Shown here in pieces: positions 15,630 through 19,981 of a stretch of 19,981 bases of DNA. Both the position numbers and the translations under genes were made by a program. How positions within the stretch are numbered: the stretch's first letter is position 1; every line of letters begins with the position of its first letter. This DNA is from Desulfobacterales bacterium (GTDB lineage: Bacteria; Desulfobacterota; Desulfobacteria; Desulfobacterales; UBA2174_A): NCBI GenBank assembly GCA_025454075.1, contig JALOPD010000120.1, positions 1 to 19,981 on the forward strand, given 5' to 3'. Below the pieces are notes generated by a model. It was not told the origin of the DNA, did not search any database, and worked only from the letters and a program-made list of their open reading frames with translations.

Positions 15630-15716
15630 AATTTACCGATTCCAACCGGTTGGGGGATCCGGCGTTGCCCTGCGACCGGTTCCATCCTCCACACATATTG
15701 TCCGACACCGTTCTTT

Positions 15717-17099
15717 ATGAAGCGTTATTTCGAAGCTCGCCCCTCTGTCCGCCTGGACCGCCTCGTCGACGAAGCCATTGCCCGGCACGGGTTGATTGCC
15801 GACGGTGATTCCATTCTGGTCGGCGTTTCCGGGGGGGCGGACTCGGTGGCGCTGCTGCACCTGCTGGCGGCCCGGGCTTCGGAAGGCCGGCTGCGTTTAG
15901 GGGTGGCCCACCTGGACCACGGCCTGCGGCCTGAATCGGAGCGCGATGCGGGCTTCGTTCGAGCCATGGCGGCGGGGCTCGGCCTCGATGTCTACGTGGA
16001 GCGGGTCGAGGTGGCCGAGACGCAGCGGCGATGGCGCCTGTCGCTCGAGGAGGCCGCACGCCGGGCCCGCTACGATTTTCTCCAAAGTACGGCCGCACGC
16101 CATGGCTACGTCAAGGTGGCTCTGGGCCATCACGCCGACGACAACGCCGAAACCCTGCTTCTGAACCTGCTGCGCGGCAGCGGCCGCCTCGGCCTGGGAG
16201 GCATCCGGGCGATCCGGGAGGGGGTCTACATCCGACCGCTGATTCGGGCCACGCGCAGCGACATCGAGCAGTATCTGCAGATCCGCAAACTGCCCTTTCG
16301 GACCGACCGGACGAACTCCGACACCGCCATCCTGCGCAACCGGATCCGGCACCGGCTGCTCCCCCTGCTGGAGAGCGACTACCGTGCGGGGGTGCGCACC
16401 GTCCTCAGCCGGACGGCCGAGGTCCTGGCGGACGAGGAAGATTGGATCGAGGGGCTTCTGAGGCCCGACATGGAGCGTATGACCACGGCCTGCGGCCAGG
16501 GACGGCTGACGCTTGCCGCGGCCGACTTCGGCCGAATGCCCCTTGCGGCCGCGCGCCGCATCGCCCGCGCGGCGGTGCGGCGCGTACAGGGGGACCTGCG
16601 CCGCATCGGCTCTGTTCACGTCGAGCAGATCATTCACCTGTCCCGGCGTCGCGGCGCGGCGGGCCCCCTGTACCTGCCGGGGGATGTCCGCGTGCGGGTC
16701 GAAGGGGCTGAACTGGTCTTCGAGCGGCGGACGGCCGAAAGCATGCCCGCCCTGCAAGCAGCGCCTCTCGGCGACTTCGAATACACGCTTTCGGGATGCG
16801 GCGCGCTTTTCATCCGGGAGACCGGGGACCGATTTTCGCTGCGCGAAGTGCCCCGCGACGAGGCAGCGGACCCGAGAGCGGCGGAGCCGCAGACGGCCTT
16901 TCTGGACCGGGACGCCGTTCGTTTCCCCGTCACCGTCCGCAACCGGCGGCCCGGCGACCGCTTTGCGCCGCTCGGCGCCGGCGGGACGCAGAAATTGAAA
17001 AAATTTTTCAGCGATCACAAGGTCCCGGCCGCTCGGCCATCACACCCAAACCGTGCTAAAGGCCGAGCTATCGCTTGCGAAACCACGGGATGTGATTAA
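15717..17099 (+). CDS. tilS: tRNA(Ile)-lysidine synthase with a replaced C-terminus
   Basis: TilS uses ATP to join lysine to C34 of the tRNA-Ile with a CAU anticodon, so that it reads AUA and accepts isoleucine; it is essential in most bacteria. The N-terminal PP-loop is SGGADS (38-43). The ligase domain continues with LGVAHLDHGLRPESERDAGF, ALGHHADDNAETLLLNLLRG and RNRIRHRLLPLLE. The C-terminal domain is recognisable through RRPGDRFAPLGAGGTQKLKK and FFSDHKVP (to residue 437). The remaining 23 residues (AARPSHPNRAKGRAI...) are unlike the family end, which usually carries a hydrophobic strand and an RIDxRF-type motif. The change coincides with repeat DNA starting at about 17028, so the native 3' end was probably lost to an insertion. 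Only the extreme C-terminus is affected, so activity may remain. No clear ribosome-binding site precedes the ATG. Confidence 0.85.
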   Translation: MKRYFEARPSVRLDRLVDEAIARHGLIADGDSILVGVSGGADSVALLHLLAARASEGRLRLGVAHLDHGLRPESERDAGFVRAMAAGLGLDVYVERVEVAETQRRWRLSLEEAARRARYDFLQSTAARHGYVKVALGHHADDNAETLLLNLLRGSGRLGLGGIRAIREGVYIRPLIRATRSDIEQYLQIRKLPFRTDRTNSDTAILRNRIRHRLLPLLESDYRAGVRTVLSRTAEVLADEEDWIEGLLRPDMERMTTACGQGRLTLAAADFGRMPLAAARRIARAAVRRVQGDLRRIGSVHVEQIIHLSRRRGAAGPLYLPGDVRVRVEGAELVFERRTAESMPALQAAPLGDFEYTLSGCGALFIRETGDRFSLREVPRDEAADPRAAEPQTAFLDRDAVRFPVTVRNRRPGDRFAPLGAGGTQKLKKFFSDHKVPAARPSHPNRAKGRAIACETTGCD

Positions 17100-17165
17100 A
17101 TTGGGTCATTCTCGCTCCGCCTGACAACGGCTGCAGCTGTACCTGTTTATTTGCCGGTTTAAGAT
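17028..17165 (+). repeat. Dispersed repeat ending in a family 3 copy D, invading tilS
   Basis: The left part has GCTCGGCC (17031-17038) paired with GGCCGAGC (17061-17068). The right part 17116-17162 matches 12307-12353 at 40 of 47 positions (TCCGCCTGACAAC, then ACC-GTT, then TTGCCGGTTTAA). The left edge is placed where TilS stops resembling its family. TTGCCGG (17151-17157) can also pair with CCGGCAA (17174-17180). Confidence 0.7.
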
Positions 17166-17205
17166 GAATCCTTCCGGCAAGACCCCTCCCCGCAGCAAAT
17201 GTTAC

Positions 17206-17234
17206 TTGAAATTAGTCATGAGATACGGAATACT
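17206..17234 (+). promoter_or_regulatory. Candidate ftsH promoter
   Basis: CTTGAAA with -35 TTGAAA (17206-17211) is followed after 17 bp by AATACT (17229-17234), four of six consensus bases. The -35 also resembles the heat-shock CTTGAAA, but no matching CCCAT-type -10 is present. Confidence 0.4.
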
Positions 17235-17242
17235 CTGACTTT

Positions 17243-17256
17243 ACAAGCCGGCTTGT
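17243..17256. promoter_or_regulatory. Perfect palindrome in the ftsH leader, operator-like
   Basis: ACAAGCCGGCTTGT is a perfect 14-bp palindrome lying at the expected transcription start of ftsH. GCCGG can alternatively pair with CCGGC (17259-17263), close to the GGAGGT ribosome-binding site. Confidence 0.35.
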
Positions 17257-17288
17257 TTCCCGGCGACACTTTTAGGAGGTAATCTGCG

Positions 17289-19180
<1,892 letters not shown>

Positions 19181-19181
<1 letters not shown>

Positions 19182-19981
19182 TGTTCGGCCGCACCGCCTA
19201 CCGCCTGGCCTGGGGCCGGCATGTGCTCGACTTGGGCCGCCGGACCTGCATCATGGGCGTGTTGAACGTGACCCCCGACTCGTTTTCGGACGGCGGCCGC
19301 TTCTACGACGCCGCGGCCGCCGTGGCCCAGGGCGAGCGACTGGCCGCCGAAGGGGCGGACATCATCGACATCGGCGGCGAGTCGACCCGGCCCTTCTCGG
19401 AGCCGGTCGCGATCGAAGAGGAAATCCGGCGCGTGGTGCCGGTGGTCGCCGCGCTGGCGGCGCGCATCCGGGTCCCGATCAGCGTCGACACCACCAAGGC
19501 TGCGGTGGCGCGGCGGGCGCTCGAAGCGGGCGCCGCCATGATCAACGACATCTCCGCCCTGCGCTTCGACCCGGACCTGGCCGGCGTCGGCGCCGAGTTC
19601 GGGGTGCCGGTGGTCCTGATGCACATGCGGGGGGAGCCGCGGACCATGCAGGTGGCCCCGCACTATGACGAACCGGTCACCGACATCCGGGTATTTCTAG
19701 GCGAGGCGGCGGCGGCGGCCGAACGGCTGGGCATCCCGCGCGAAAGGCTCATCGTGGACCCGGGGATCGGTTTCGGCAAGACCCCGGAGCACAACCTGCG
19801 GCTGATCCGGCGCCTGCCGGAGTTCGCGGCCTTGGGCCTGCCCATCCTCGTGGGCCCTTCCCGCAAGTCGTTTATCCGCCGTCTGGTCAAGCCGGACGGC
19901 GCCAAGGACATCCCCCCGAGCCTGCCGGTGGTGGAAACCGGCACCCAGGCCGCCGTGGCGGCCGCCGTCCTCAACGGCGCC
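19181..19981 (+). CDS. folP: Dihydropteroate synthase (partial, 3' end outside window)
   Basis: FolP joins 4-aminobenzoate to the pterin pyrophosphate in folate synthesis and is the target of sulfonamides. The first 267 residues are present. The ATG shares its A with the ftsH TGA, so translation is probably coupled; GGAG in the ftsH end lies some bases upstream. Conserved loops are visible: MGVLNVTPDSFSDGG (25-39), DIIDIGGESTRP (60-71), ISVDTTKAAVA with Asp103, the MINDISAL segment, the LIVDPGIGFGKTPEHN pterin-binding stretch and GPSRKSF near 230-236. The aminobenzoate loop reads ESTRPFSEPV. Only about the last 15-25 residues are missing. Nothing suggests damage. Confidence 0.95.

Noticed and set aside
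15209..15708. Open frames on both strands across the SRP RNA region
   Set aside because: They cover a structured RNA gene and promoters; no protein motif is present.

Overview
The window is GC-rich, gene-dense bacterial DNA. Gene content (YebC tail, LolA, GrpE-DnaK, a small SRP RNA, TilS, FtsH-FolP, anaerobic GlpA-GlpB, a sigma-54 two-component pair and a ferritin-like diiron protein) points to a Gram-negative anaerobe. The style of the proteins and of the intergenic palindromes suggests Desulfobacterota (a sulfate-reducer-like deltaproteobacterium). That placement is inference, because no rRNA or species marker is present.

Layout. 1-77: 3' end of a yebC-like gene. 78-517: convergent intergenic region with two oppositely oriented copies of one long palindromic repeat family, whose outer arms include the stop codons of both flanking genes. 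518-2830 (-): a three-gene operon, thioredoxin with two zinc ribbons, a protein of unknown function, and LolA, behind a strong-looking promoter so close to the first ATG that the mRNA would be nearly leaderless. 2892-6028 (-): a ZraS-like sensor kinase and a ZraR-like sigma-54 activator. 6412-6939 (+): a ZraP/Spy/CpxP-like periplasmic protein, divergent from the kinase. The gap between holds a textbook -24/-12 promoter for zraP, a near-match for the kinase operon, and two GGATAC/GTATCC palindromes that lie 146-147 bp from the two predicted start sites. This is a complete metal/envelope-stress circuit.

7130-9947 (+): glpA-glpB (anaerobic glycerol-3-phosphate dehydrogenase). glpA carries a frameshift in a GGC-repeat tract, and no glpC follows. 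10072-10869: an unrecognised polytopic membrane protein with an internal repeat. 10932-11396: a ferritin-like/rubrerythrin-type diiron protein. 11558-12007 (-): a universal stress protein. 12008-12513: mostly a repeat element with 37-bp inverted arms, then the dnaK terminator. 12514-15148 (-): grpE-dnaK heat-shock operon with a clear promoter. 15295-15461 (-): small SRP RNA (ffs). 15717-17099 (+): tilS, whose usual C-terminus is replaced where repeat DNA begins. 17289-19981 (+): ftsH-folP, folP running off the window edge.

The main unexplained theme is the density of long palindromic or dispersed repeats (at least seven copies of three types in 20 kb). They sit at gene ends and apparently reshape them: stop codons of yebC and lolA, the upstream edge of the kinase promoter, the 5' end of the membrane-protein gene, and the 3' end of tilS.
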